Assembly (NCBI RefSeq): GCF_963920925.1
Contig: NZ_CAWUDI010000001.1
Coordinates: forward strand, 248,001-312,000
Direction of reading: 5' to 3'
DNA length: 64,000 nucleotides
DNA from: Rivularia sp963920925
GTDB lineage: Bacteria; Cyanobacteriota; Cyanobacteriia; Cyanobacteriales; Nostocaceae
Shown here: piece after piece, positions 43,732 through 53,116 of the stretch
Numbering within the stretch: the first letter of the stretch is position 1
Layout: each line of letters starts with the position of its first letter
The notes under the pieces: generated by a model
What the model was told of the DNA's origin: nothing
Databases searched by the model: none
Seen by the model: only the letters and a program-made list of their open reading frames with translations
Translations under genes and position numbers: made by a program

Positions 43732-45045
43732 ATGAATAATCAAGCGATCGAATCGGTTCAATTTCTCCAGCGTCAAGCAGCTTCTCTTTTACTTTACCAG
43801 TCTGTGTTTGAAGGGGAAGTAGGTAAAGCTTTTCTTAACTTATTGCAGGCTATACGCTACCCTAATGCTGAAGCACGAGATTGTCTTCAGGCTTACGGCG
43901 ATTTTTTTAAAATTTTGGCTACTAAAAATCAAAACTGGGAAGAATATCTGATTTCTCAAATCTTGACTTCAGAAAATCCTTTTAGCGATCGCTCTCGATT
44001 AGAAAATTTACCGACTGCTTTAATTTCAGCAGCTAAACACGATTTACGGGCTTTGCAGAGCTTTCATGAATGCAGCGTTGCAACTCTTGGTGAATGGGTG
44101 CAGTCTGTTGCCCATCTACCCATTTTGCCAGTAGTATGGTATACAGAACAGCAAAAAATAGAAATCAACGAACAATTACCGCTGATAGAAAAATTACGAA
44201 CTTTGTCAGATTGGACTGATGCCGTGGAAGATTTGACAGCGTTTTATCGGCAATATGGTACGGGGATCTTCGCAGAATATAAAGCTTTCCGCTGGCAGCA
44301 GGGAGAATTAGAAGGTATACGCTATCCTGACAAAGTAAAGTTGAGCGAACTGGTGGCTTATGAATCTCCTAAGCAAACTTTAATTAAAAATACCGAAATT
44401 TTGTTGTCAGGACAACTGGCATTAAACGTTTTACTCTACGGTAGTCGTGGTAGCGGTAAATCTTCTTTAGTCAAAGCTTTATTAAATGAATACGCACACC
44501 GCAATTTAAGATTGATAGAAGTTGCAAAGTCTGAATTGAAATATTTACCACAAATAGTTGAATATCTGCGGAATAAGCCACAAAAATTTATCATATTTGT
44601 TGATGACCTTTCCTTCGAGGAAGATGACGATGCTTTCAAAGCTCTTAAAGTTGTCTTAGAAGGAACTATTACCGCAAGACCGACAAATGTTGTAGTCTAC
44701 GCAACTTCTAACCGTCGTCATTTGATTCGAGAATTTTTTGCAGATAGACCATTACCCAAAGATGCCGACGAAGTTAACTCTTGGGATACCCTACAGGAAA
44801 AACTTTCATTTAGCGATCGCTTTGGTTTAACTCTGACTTTTGAACCCGCTTCTCAAAAGGCTTATTTACAAATTGTCCGACATTTGGTTAAATTAACTAA
44901 CATTGAAATTAGTACAGAAGAACTAAATAATCGGGCATTGCAATGGGCAACTCGTCATAACGGACGTTCCGGAAGAACTGCACGACAATTTGTAGATTTT
45001 TTGAGAGCAGAAAACACAATTGCTCAAAACGAAACAGAAGAATAG
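43732..45045 (+). CDS. DUF815 family AAA ATPase
   Basis: 437 residues. The N-terminal about 220 residues are helical. A P-loop ATPase follows: Walker A GSRGSGKS (about 237-244), LIEVAKSELKYLPQIVEYLR after it, Walker B FIIFVDDLSFEEDD (about 287-300), a sensor region VVYATSNRRHLIREF and the family block DTLQEKLSFSDRFGLTLTF. DUF815 ATPases are widespread, with no settled function; they resemble AAA+ loaders. Followed after 167 bases (with a taaatataaa repeat) by the TerB_C-like coiled-coil gene. Co-transcription is possible but not shown. Confidence 0.88.
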   Translation: MNNQAIESVQFLQRQAASLLLYQSVFEGEVGKAFLNLLQAIRYPNAEARDCLQAYGDFFKILATKNQNWEEYLISQILTSENPFSDRSRLENLPTALISAAKHDLRALQSFHECSVATLGEWVQSVAHLPILPVVWYTEQQKIEINEQLPLIEKLRTLSDWTDAVEDLTAFYRQYGTGIFAEYKAFRWQQGELEGIRYPDKVKLSELVAYESPKQTLIKNTEILLSGQLALNVLLYGSRGSGKSSLVKALLNEYAHRNLRLIEVAKSELKYLPQIVEYLRNKPQKFIIFVDDLSFEEDDDAFKALKVVLEGTITARPTNVVVYATSNRRHLIREFFADRPLPKDADEVNSWDTLQEKLSFSDRFGLTLTFEPASQKAYLQIVRHLVKLTNIEISTEELNNRALQWATRHNGRSGRTARQFVDFLRAENTIAQNETEE

Positions 45046-45212
45046 AAATAAATATAAATAAATATAAATAAATATTATCTTTAAGTAGATATATTGACTT
45101 ATTAGTTATTCTTTTATACTCATATTTAAGTCGATAAGTAAAATAATTGCATCGAGGTGTTAAAAAATCTATGTGAGGTTTGATACACATAACATATTTT
45201 GATAAATGAACT

Positions 45213-46541
45213 ATGCTAAAAACAAGCGACGCGCAAGATATGGTCAGCAATCGATTTATTATAGGTATAGTTGCCTTCGGGGTGAGCTTCGGGTTGACTT
45301 TAGTTTTCACCTGGTGGAATTTTTATAGTGCCTTTGTTACGGGTATCATAACTATACTTGCTACGTACACGGCGACATTTATTGTAGATAAAAAAGCAGA
45401 AAAGAAACGTAGAAACTATGAATCATTGGTAATAGATTCCTTTCATAAGCGAATTCACGAACTGGAAAATATAGAACACGGTATTAACTTAGAAATTCAT
45501 CAATTAGAAGCTACACGTCGTGCGTTGCACACTGAATTCTTACAACTGCAACATCAAGTGAGCGATCGCCGCAATCAAAGAGATTCACTCAACCGAGAAT
45601 TAAGTACCTTTGCGCTTCAGAAGAAGCATTTAGAGTCGGAAGTTATTAATTTACAAAATGAAATTAAGAATATACAGAAATCCAAACAAGAAGCTGACAA
45701 TTCTTTTACTAATATTACAGCAGAAAAGCGGCGTTTGGAGTTAAATTGCAGTGTCTCGAAAGCTGAAATAACTCAATTACACGCAAAAATTGGCGAACTT
45801 CTTCAGGAGCAGGAAGAATTAGAAAATAGTTTAACTTTATTAAATAGATTAAAGCCTCAGTTAGAAGAGAAACTACATGAATTGCGGGTACAAGTTCAAG
45901 AATTAGAAAACGAACAGAAAAACTCTCTTGAGCTATTTTCTAGTAGAAACGAAAAACAAGAAAAATTAAGAGCCGATCTAAAATTATTAAAAGCTCAGAA
46001 AGCAGAAGAAAGTAAGCAGTTAGAACAGTTGCAGGGACAAACTTCATTACTTCAAGCAGAAAGAGACGTATTGCAACACCAGGTTTGGGAATTACTGCAA
46101 CAATTAGAAAACCTGAATCCGCAGCCACCTGTTATTCAAGTAGAAGCCCAAGAAGAAACAGAACAAGAAGAATTTCCTTTTGCTGATTTGATAGAAACTA
46201 TCTCTATTGAACCAGCAGAGAAAACATCGAGTAAATCGCCAGGTTTATCCAAAGAATGGACGGATTTTCTGGAAAGTTTACCAGAATATGAAATTGAGGT
46301 ATTAAAAGCTATATTAAAGCAACTAAAAGTTAAATCTACAATTAAGAAGATAGCTGAAACAAATATCACAATGCCAAATTTGTTAATTGATTCTATCAAC
46401 GAACGCGCGGCTGATACAATTGGCGAATTAATAATTTCAACGAGCAATGATATTCCCGAAATTTATGAAGAATATCAGCGGAATATTCAAAAATTGATTG
46501 CTGTGTCTGAAGAAGCGAAAAGCAAACAGCCTTCTAAATAA
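45213..46541 (+). CDS. Membrane-anchored coiled-coil protein with TerB_C-like C-terminus
   Basis: 442 residues. Two hydrophobic helices (about residues 13-33 and 38-56) anchor the N-terminus. Residues about 60-310 form one long coiled coil (for example LEATRRALHTEFLQLQHQVS; LEQLQGQTSLLQAERDVLQH). After an acidic linker the last about 100 residues (EWTDFLESLPEYEIEVLKAI, PNLLIDSINERAADTIGELI, DIPEIYEEYQRNIQKL) resemble the TerB C-terminal domain that links tellurium-resistance-like systems to DNA-processing ATPases. It lies between two ATPase genes, 620 bases before the BrxC/BrxD-like one. The TerB_C call is by pattern only and is moderate. Confidence 0.7.
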   Translation: MLKTSDAQDMVSNRFIIGIVAFGVSFGLTLVFTWWNFYSAFVTGIITILATYTATFIVDKKAEKKRRNYESLVIDSFHKRIHELENIEHGINLEIHQLEATRRALHTEFLQLQHQVSDRRNQRDSLNRELSTFALQKKHLESEVINLQNEIKNIQKSKQEADNSFTNITAEKRRLELNCSVSKAEITQLHAKIGELLQEQEELENSLTLLNRLKPQLEEKLHELRVQVQELENEQKNSLELFSSRNEKQEKLRADLKLLKAQKAEESKQLEQLQGQTSLLQAERDVLQHQVWELLQQLENLNPQPPVIQVEAQEETEQEEFPFADLIETISIEPAEKTSSKSPGLSKEWTDFLESLPEYEIEVLKAILKQLKVKSTIKKIAETNITMPNLLIDSINERAADTIGELIISTSNDIPEIYEEYQRNIQKLIAVSEEAKSKQPSK

Positions 46542-46598
46542 ATTTATCAAGATTAAACTGAATTCTTTGATTTCAACTAAAACTAATCTTATACTCAA

Positions 46599-46910
46599 TT
46601 AGCTAGCCGAAAATATAAAGAATATCATTGCCACAACTAAAGCTATCACCCAAAATGTCATGCCAATTAATGATACAGTCTCAAAACTTAGATACTTCTT
46701 CTTAGCTTTTACATAAATAAATTTATTTCCTTTAGCTCTGTGAGCTTTACGCAATTCCTTGTTTTTAATCACATTACCAGGATAATATTTCCCAAAAGTT
46801 ACCAAGGGAGTCAGAAGCATACCCGTAAAATAGCAAAACCTGTAAAATATTAGTTCTGCCAATATCCAGGCAATAGCCCCTAGCAAAAACTCACCAAGTA
46901 TCTCAATCAC
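46599..46910 (-). CDS. Small membrane protein, unknown
   Basis: 103 residues with hydrophobic segments at about 6-40 (GEFLLGAIAWILAELIFYRF) and 80-100 (SLIGMTFWVIALVVAMIFFI), and a basic middle (NKELRKAHRAKGNKFIYVKA). The start is GTG at 46910. No family recognised. It sits in opposite orientation between the TerB_C-like and BrxC/BrxD-like genes; whether it belongs to that system is unknown. Confidence 0.6.
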   Translation of the reverse strand: MIEILGEFLLGAIAWILAELIFYRFCYFTGMLLTPLVTFGKYYPGNVIKNKELRKAHRAKGNKFIYVKAKKKYLSFETVSLIGMTFWVIALVVAMIFFIFSAS

Positions 46911-47160
46911 TTTTTTCGGTATAAAAATAATAAATTATTAATTTTACTCTACCCAGGGCAGTTTTGCCTACTTAAAGAGAGTTTTATTGGTGATTGCCGC
47001 TTTCTTTGTAATTTATGATTGGATTGAGTAGTGAAATATTCAAATTATTATGATTACTTTTTAACGATGATGGTGCGTTGCGCGCAGCAAGCAACACACC
47101 CTACAATTATTGAATTTAATAATCCAACCAGATAATCAATAATCTAAAATCTAAAATCGC

Positions 47161-48486
47161 ATGAAGCCTAAAATCTCTAAAAAAGTGTCTACAGCTTTAA
47201 TTAACTCTTTGGGTGCGGGGGTAGTACCCAGGGTTGGATTGGAACACGTAGCCGTAGGTAGGGAAAAAGAACTAAAAAGTCTTTTGCAAAACATCGAAGA
47301 TGTTGCCGAAGGTGTAGCTGCATTTCGGTTTGTAATTGGTAATTATGGTTCCGGTAAAAGCTTTATACTGCAACTTGTTCGCAATCGAGCGATGGAGTTG
47401 GGTTTTGTTGTTACCGATGCGGATTTATCTTTAGAAAGACGATTAGCCGGAAGTAATAATCAAGGTTTGGCTACTTATCGAGAATTGATGAGCCGTCTTG
47501 CTACAAAAACTCGTCCCGATGGTGGTGCTTTTGTTTCGATTTTGGAAGGATGGATTAATAAAATTCAGCAGGAAGTAGTAAAAGAAAGCGGGATGAAGCC
47601 CAACGATGAGGGTTTTGACGATACGGTAGAAAAGAAAATTAGAGAAGTAGTTCAACAGATAGAAGATTTAGTCCACGGTTTTGATTTTGGTAGCGTAATT
47701 ATTGCTTATTGGAAAGGATATCGTTTGGATGATGACGATTTAAAAAATGCTGCATTGCAGTGGTTGCGAGGAGAATTTAATACTAAGACTGAAGCAAAAA
47801 CGGCTTTGGGAGTACGAGTAATTATCGACGATGAAAGTTGGTATGACTACGTTAAGTTATTAGCCAAATTTGTTGCGGAAATTGGCTACAAAGGGCTTTT
47901 GGTTTTGTTAGATGAAGCAGTACATTTATATCAAATTTCTCCTACAGCAAGTCGCCAGAAAAACTACAGTAGACTGCTAGCAATTTTCAATGATGTAATG
48001 CAGTGTAAAGCCGAACATCTTGGGGTGATTGTGGGTGGAACGGTGAAGTTTTTAGAAGATCCAAATCGGGGATTATTTTCCGATTCAGCTTGGCGAAGAC
48101 GTACTAAAGAAAGTCGTTTTGTTGCAAAAGCTGGAGTACAGGAATATAACGGCCCAGCAATCAAACTTAATCCTTTGAGTGAGTCAGAAATTTTGAATTT
48201 ATTAGATAAATTAGCTGACATTCACGCGCTTAACTACAATTATCAAAAAGCTTTAAATAAAACTGATTTGAAAGAGTTTGTCACAGAGATTGTTAACCGT
48301 TTGGGGGCTGAAGCTTTACTGACTCCCGGCGAAATTGTCCGCGATTTTATTAGCATCCTAAATATCTTGCATCAAAACCCGCAAATGACTTTAAGTCAGA
48401 TAATTCATGATTCTGAATTTAAGCCCAGTAAGGTAGGTGCAGATACAGAGGTTGATGAAGATGGTGTTGCAGAATTTAGTTTGTAG
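47161..48486 (+). CDS. BrxC/BrxD-like P-loop ATPase (DUF2791)
   Basis: 441 residues. ALINSLGAGVVPRVGLEHVA, VGREKELKSLLQ, Walker A GNYGSGKS (60-67) and LRNRAMELGFVVTDADLSLE are typical of the DUF2791 ATPases known as BrxC/BrxD in BREX phage defence and as the ATPase of TerB/TerY-type DNA-processing systems. Walker B LLVLLDEAVHL is at about 247-257, followed by GVIVGGTVKFLEDPNRGLFS. The C-terminal end is acidic (SKVGADTEVDEDGVAEF). The true operon partners in those systems (helicase, methylase, TerB_N protein) are not in the window. A TerB_C-like protein lies upstream. A role in defence or DNA repair is inference. Confidence 0.82.
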   Translation: MKPKISKKVSTALINSLGAGVVPRVGLEHVAVGREKELKSLLQNIEDVAEGVAAFRFVIGNYGSGKSFILQLVRNRAMELGFVVTDADLSLERRLAGSNNQGLATYRELMSRLATKTRPDGGAFVSILEGWINKIQQEVVKESGMKPNDEGFDDTVEKKIREVVQQIEDLVHGFDFGSVIIAYWKGYRLDDDDLKNAALQWLRGEFNTKTEAKTALGVRVIIDDESWYDYVKLLAKFVAEIGYKGLLVLLDEAVHLYQISPTASRQKNYSRLLAIFNDVMQCKAEHLGVIVGGTVKFLEDPNRGLFSDSAWRRRTKESRFVAKAGVQEYNGPAIKLNPLSESEILNLLDKLADIHALNYNYQKALNKTDLKEFVTEIVNRLGAEALLTPGEIVRDFISILNILHQNPQMTLSQIIHDSEFKPSKVGADTEVDEDGVAEFSL

Positions 48487-48867
48487 ATTGGGTAATTGGT
48501 ATTGGGCTATTTAACAAAAACTGAATATTATTTATAACTCTATATGAGAATTTATAAACCTAATTTTTAGTTTAAAAGTATTTTCTATAACAAAAATAGA
48601 TAATAAATTTGTTCGCTATAGACTTTATTCAAATTTATAGCGAAATAGGATTTTATTGTATAAATGAATAGATTTATATTAAAGAATTTAGAAACCTTTG
48701 ATGATTGTAAAAAAAAACAATCATGCCTTGAGTAATTATCTTAATTACTCAGCTTATTCGGTAGTCAACACAATTAAAAAGATGTAAGTGTAGACTTTGA
48801 CTTCGCATAAAAGGTTTAAATACTTGTTACCCAATGCTCAATGCCTATTTTATAACTCGTAATCTCT
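48487..48867. other. AT-rich spacer before the SulP gene
   Basis: 381 bases, no gene seen. GAGTAATTA tct TAATTACTC (48730-48750) is a perfect inverted repeat, a possible operator or weak hairpin without a T-run. The presumed promoter of the SulP transporter lies downstream of it. Confidence 0.5.
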
Positions 48868-50553
48868 ATGCAACTTGTTCACGGCTTAAATTTTAGGAAT
48901 TTGCGCGGAGATTTGTTTGGTGGTTTAACTGCTGCAATTGTTGCTTTACCGTTAGCACTAGCGTTTGGGGTTTCAGTTTCACCAGAAGATGGTGCAATTA
49001 TGGGGCTTTACGGTGCTATTCTCATCGGTTTTTTTGCAGCCTTATTTGGTGGAACCCCATCCCAAATTTCTGGCCCTACAGGTCCGATGACGGTGGTAAT
49101 GGCAACAGTGTTTGCTACCTTTGTCAACAGAAATCCAGGAACAACAGGTGTGGCGATCGCCTTTACCGTGGTGATGATGGGAGGAGCATTTCAAATCCTT
49201 TTCGGATTGCTGCGGTTGGGAAAATATATCACTTTAATTCCTTACACTGTAATTTCCGGCTTTATGTCGGGGATTGGATTTATTATTTTATTTCTGGAAA
49301 TTGGACCTTTTTTTGGACATCAAGGTTCTGCAAATGTTGTCGAATCGCTGCAAAAATTTTCTGAATATGCCAATAATGCCAATCCCGTCGCTGTGGGATT
49401 GTCTATTCTAACGTTAGTTATAGTATTTGGTTCCCCTCAAAAACTAAATCGAATTATTCCCTCACCTTTATTAGCGTTGGTAGTTTGTACGCTAATTTCT
49501 GTTTTGATATTTCCCGATAGTGGTATTCCAGTCATCGGGAAAATTCCGATGGGTTTACCCAAACCGCAATTACCTCGATTTGAACTAACTCAAATGCGAG
49601 ATATGGTAGGTTATGGTTTGATGCTGGCAACTTTGGGATCTATCGATTCGCTATTAACTTCCTTGGTTGCAGACAATATTACTCGCACAAATCATGATTC
49701 TGATAAAGAATTAATTGGACAGGGAATCGGTAACTTACTCGCTGGTTTATTCGGGGGATTACCGGGTGCTGGTGCAACAATGCGAACCGTTATAAATATC
49801 CGTGCTGGTGGGAAAACTCCGATTTCGGGAATGGTTCACGCAATAGTATTATTAGTAATTGTTTTAGGTGCGGGAAAATTAACAGAAAATATTCCCAATG
49901 CAGTTTTAGCAGGTATTTTAATCAAAGTTGGTATAGATATTATCGATTGGAGCTTTATTAAACGCGCTCATAAAATATCAATGAAGGCTACTGGATTAAT
50001 GTACGCGGTATTATTTATGACGGTTTTTGTTGATTTAATTACTGCTGTAGCCGTCGGTGTATTTTGTGCAAATCTATTAACTATCAAACGTTTAACCGAT
50101 TTGCAAGCTAAGGAAGTTAGAGCAATAACAACCCCTGATGGAAATCATCGTAAATTGGGTTTAACTGCTTCAGAAGAACAGATTTTAAGCCGAGGGGAAG
50201 GTCGTATTTTGTTATTTCACCTTGGCGGCCCAATGAGTTTTGGTGCTGCAAAAGCAATCTCGCAGCAAATGTCGATTGTAGAAAATTATGATGTATTAAT
50301 TTTAGAATTTAACGAAGTACCTTATCTGGGAGTAACAGCGACTTTAGCTATAGAAAATATTGTCAAAGAAGCATATGAGAAACGGCGAACGGTTTATCTT
50401 ATAGGGGCTAGCGGCATAGTAGAAGGCAGATTACGACGATTGCCAATTTTACGACGAGTATTATTACAAAATCCAGTAAATACACGTTTGGAAGCGTTAG
50501 AAAAAGCAATGAATATTGTTAATCAGCGTCATGTAAACTCGAATGAGGTGTAA
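48868..50553 (+). CDS. SulP family anion transporter with STAS domain, BicA-like
   Basis: 561 residues, the length of BicA. RNLRGDLFGGLTAAIVALPL, ALAFGV and FFAALFGGTPSQISGPTGPM open a 12-14-helix transport domain; GSIDSLLTSLVADNITRTNH and GGLPGAGATMRTVINIRAGG line the anion/Na+ site. The C-terminal about 130 residues form a STAS domain (VLILEFNEVPYLGVTATLAI). BicA is a low-affinity, high-flux Na+/HCO3- symporter of the cyanobacterial carbon-concentrating mechanism. Sequence resemblance to BicA is strong along its length, but SulP paralogues moving sulfate also exist, so the substrate remains to be shown. Not near other carbon-concentrating genes here. Confidence 0.85.
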   Translation: MQLVHGLNFRNLRGDLFGGLTAAIVALPLALAFGVSVSPEDGAIMGLYGAILIGFFAALFGGTPSQISGPTGPMTVVMATVFATFVNRNPGTTGVAIAFTVVMMGGAFQILFGLLRLGKYITLIPYTVISGFMSGIGFIILFLEIGPFFGHQGSANVVESLQKFSEYANNANPVAVGLSILTLVIVFGSPQKLNRIIPSPLLALVVCTLISVLIFPDSGIPVIGKIPMGLPKPQLPRFELTQMRDMVGYGLMLATLGSIDSLLTSLVADNITRTNHDSDKELIGQGIGNLLAGLFGGLPGAGATMRTVINIRAGGKTPISGMVHAIVLLVIVLGAGKLTENIPNAVLAGILIKVGIDIIDWSFIKRAHKISMKATGLMYAVLFMTVFVDLITAVAVGVFCANLLTIKRLTDLQAKEVRAITTPDGNHRKLGLTASEEQILSRGEGRILLFHLGGPMSFGAAKAISQQMSIVENYDVLILEFNEVPYLGVTATLAIENIVKEAYEKRRTVYLIGASGIVEGRLRRLPILRRVLLQNPVNTRLEALEKAMNIVNQRHVNSNEV

Positions 50554-50762
50554 TGCGCGGGTTATCGCGGTACTCAGTGATATTAATTAAATTGTCGAAA
50601 AGTAGGGAATAGGTAACGGGCAACAGGGAACAGGGAAAACTAATAAATAATCTTAGTTACTAATTTACAAATGTTGCGACTCCCTACTCCCTCAACTCTT
50701 CTATATTATTTTCCAAAGCTTGAACTAAAATAATTATCATAATATACAGGGTTGAACTAAAA

Positions 50763-51083
50763 ATGTCAGCAAATAAAGTATTTGTATATGCTGAGTATCA
50801 AGTATCTATTCCTTTCAATCAAATTGATTGGAAATCCATCAATCTAGAAATGAAAAAATTTCCCGGATTGAAATCCAAAACTTGGTTAAGCGGGATTAAA
50901 ACCAATACTGTAGGGGGTTTTTATGAATTTGATTCTGTAGAGAACGCACAAAATTATATTGATGGATTATTGATTCCATTCGCTTCGCAAATTAATGGAA
51001 ATCTTAGTGTCAAAATATTCGATGGCGATATTACTGGAGAGGCTAATATTGGGATGAATTCTCCTTTCTACATCGCTGAGTGA
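50763..51083 (+). CDS. YdhR-like dimeric alpha-beta barrel protein
   Basis: 106 residues. YAEYQVSIPFNQIDWKSINL ... FPGLKSKTWLSGIKTNTVGG, FYEFDSVENAQNYIDGLLIP follows the pattern of YdhR-type putative monooxygenases (ferredoxin-like dimeric barrel). No cofactor is expected in this fold; substrate unknown. C- and G-rich repeats separate it from the SulP gene, so it is probably independently transcribed. The call rests on the spacing of the barrel motifs and is moderate. Confidence 0.6.
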   Translation: MSANKVFVYAEYQVSIPFNQIDWKSINLEMKKFPGLKSKTWLSGIKTNTVGGFYEFDSVENAQNYIDGLLIPFASQINGNLSVKIFDGDITGEANIGMNSPFYIAE

Positions 51084-51159
51084 AAAAGGTTTTTTCGTTA
51101 TTTCTTTGGTAGAGGTATGTAGTAATTATAAAAACAGATTTTTTTCGATTAGATAACAG

Positions 51160-51804
51160 TCAATTTCGCATATAGTCTTTATTAATAGCTGCATTTTCTA
51201 TCTGATTACGAAATATATTCAGCATTGATATAATTTCTGCGTGTAACTCTATATACTCCTCTCGATCGGATATCGAATATTCGCCATGTGCAATTTCATT
51301 TCTTTTTTTTAAAAGCTTAGTATCTATTAATACGGATTTTGTAGAGTAGGGTGAAAAATCGATTCCCAGAATATGAGTTATTTCTTTAAGAATTTCAGAA
51401 GAGAGGTTTGATGCAGTAGAAATTACATCTTCCGGTAGCTTACATCTTTGATTTAATTCGTCTTAAAAAAAATTACAAACAGGTATATATAATGAAGGTT
51501 TATTTGTATCTTTTGCCTCTTTGAGCTTTTCTTTCATAGCTAAAGCTAAAAAATTACTCGCAAGTTCTTCATAGGAAAGTTTTTGCATTCTGACATATTC
51601 TAGATAGGAATTTGCTGCTAATTTAACAAAACCTTCCCAGTGAGCGTAAAGAAGGCATATCCCACTCCGAATTAATGCTTTGTGCTTTGAAGAAGAAAAA
51701 GTTTTAGTTTCTATCAAAGATTTAACTTCTGAAAGCTCTTTTTTTCGCCAAATTAGATCCTTTGACAGCTTATCATTCAGTTCCTCAGCAGTTCTAACCT
51801 TCAT
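51160..51804 (-). pseudogene. MAE_28990/MAE_18760-type HEPN nuclease gene, frameshifted at a poly-T run
   Basis: The first frame (51804 to 51463) encodes MKVRTAEELNDKLSKDLIWR, RSGICLLYAHWEGFVKLAAN, typical of this HEPN family, and stops after PVCNFF at a run of eight T (minus strand). One base away the rest follows: DELNQRCKLPEDVISTASNL, SSEILKEITHILGIDFSPYS, and the HEPN active-site motif KRNEIAHGEY (RxxxxH), ending at 51160. Joined length is about 214 residues, normal for the family. The homopolymer makes phase variation, transcriptional slippage or sequencing error possible instead of true inactivation. HEPN proteins are usually RNases. The ATG overlaps the stop of the DUF262 gene (TAATG). 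Confidence 0.78.
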
Positions 51805-52910
51805 TAGGGAGAAAATACCTCTCTACCAAGAGGAATAAGATGACGTAAACGTCTCGCAGCATTTTTCCCTGCTCCCGACGATTCTTGATAAGTTGAATTT
51901 GACCAAATAGTTTTGATCTGAGAAACTATTTGTGTTTTTTGAGGTGGATTTTGATAATGGTATCCAATTCCTAATGCTATTACTTCATATGCTGATAATA
52001 AAAAGCCTCCAAGAAATCTATCTTGCTCACGCTTGTATCTCTTAAAGCTATCATCACCCAAAGCTTCATTCAGAACATCAAAGGTTGTTTTAAAAGCTTT
52101 CTCTATATGGCTATAATCTAATTCTTTACTAATAGCCATTTGACGAATTCCGTCTGTAAGAAAAACGCTGACATCTCCCCTCAACTGCTTAATACTTCCT
52201 TCATCTTTATCAAAAAGAAGGATAAAACGTAATACTAATTCCATATCGTACTGCTCTTCATAAAGCTTGTCGCTGAGAGCTATACAACTTATAAATGATT
52301 CATGATCGGCAAGCGATCGCATCAATTCATATAAATCTTTATTTAACATCAAAAGGATACAGTTTCTTACTTCTTGAGGTGTAGCAATTGCTCCTCCTGT
52401 ATTCAATCGCTGAAATAGTTCATATTTAACCATTTCATCACTTTCTTTTTCAACGATATTGACTGCAATTTTTGCTCGCTTAATCAATAAACGTTGTGCT
52501 TGGTTAAAAGAATTGTCTTTATCATTTGGATCGTCCCACTTTTTGCCTTCTAAAGAAGGTAAGTAGGTAGTTTTTTGTAAGGCTACACTTGATTTATTTT
52601 GCTGTTGCTCCTCTGTTTTTAAAATACCTACGAATTCATATATAGTTGACAATCTTTGAACACCATCAACAACATCCCAAACACCATCATCTCTTTGGCT
52701 GACAAAAATTGGTGGGATTGGTATTCCTAAAAGAATTGACTCTATAAAAGTTGATTTTTGATGGTCAGACCAACGAAAAAACCTTTGAAAATCGGGATGA
52801 ATATCAATCTCATCATTTTGATAAAGGCTAATCCACTCACCAATAGACATTGAGTATCCATCTGTACGAATTTCTTGCCTTGTTTTGTCAATTTCTTCTT
52901 GCAGGGGCAT
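51804..52910 (-). CDS. DUF262 (ParB-like/GmrS-type) domain protein
   Basis: 368 residues. SIGEWISLYQNDEIDIHPDF, QRFFRWSDHQKSTFIESILL, GIPIPPIFVSQRDDGVWDVV and the signature DGVQRLSTIYEF define DUF262, a ParB/sulfiredoxin-fold NTP-using domain found in the GmrSD modification-dependent nuclease and many defence genes. No HNH (DUF1524) domain follows, so this is the N-terminal type alone with a helical C-terminal part (KRYKREQDRFLGGFLLSAYE). It is translationally coupled with the HEPN gene (TAATG). Together they look like a two-gene defence or toxin-antitoxin unit, by analogy. Confidence 0.87.
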   Translation of the reverse strand: MPLQEEIDKTRQEIRTDGYSMSIGEWISLYQNDEIDIHPDFQRFFRWSDHQKSTFIESILLGIPIPPIFVSQRDDGVWDVVDGVQRLSTIYEFVGILKTEEQQQNKSSVALQKTTYLPSLEGKKWDDPNDKDNSFNQAQRLLIKRAKIAVNIVEKESDEMVKYELFQRLNTGGAIATPQEVRNCILLMLNKDLYELMRSLADHESFISCIALSDKLYEEQYDMELVLRFILLFDKDEGSIKQLRGDVSVFLTDGIRQMAISKELDYSHIEKAFKTTFDVLNEALGDDSFKRYKREQDRFLGGFLLSAYEVIALGIGYHYQNPPQKTQIVSQIKTIWSNSTYQESSGAGKNAARRLRHLIPLGREVFSP

Positions 52911-53009
52911 GATTTCAAATGTTTTAAAATGCTATTTGTACAACTACTACTTCTTAAGAGTGATATTTAACTATTCTATCGCTAACAAAAGAAAGTTTAG
53001 CTAATATCT

Positions 53010-53090
53010 GATTGGCTGCTAAAAGAACTTAGCGATTGGTTAGAATTACCCGTTCAACATCAATTTTTACCCTTACTTAAATCGAATTAG
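53010..53090 (+). pseudogene. 3' remnant of a second Ser/Thr kinase gene
   Basis: Reads DWLLKELSDWLELPVQHQFL, PLLKSN, stop. This aligns with the C-terminus of the intact kinase downstream (DWLIKELSDSLKLPFQRRVV, PIVKSD, stop). DNA identity is obvious (gattggctg, aaagaacttagcgatt). Everything upstream of the last 26 codons is gone, the next sequence being the DUF262 gene region. Confidence 0.8.
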
Positions 53091-53116
53091 TGGACTGAGA
53101 CTTTGCCACAAGTCCT

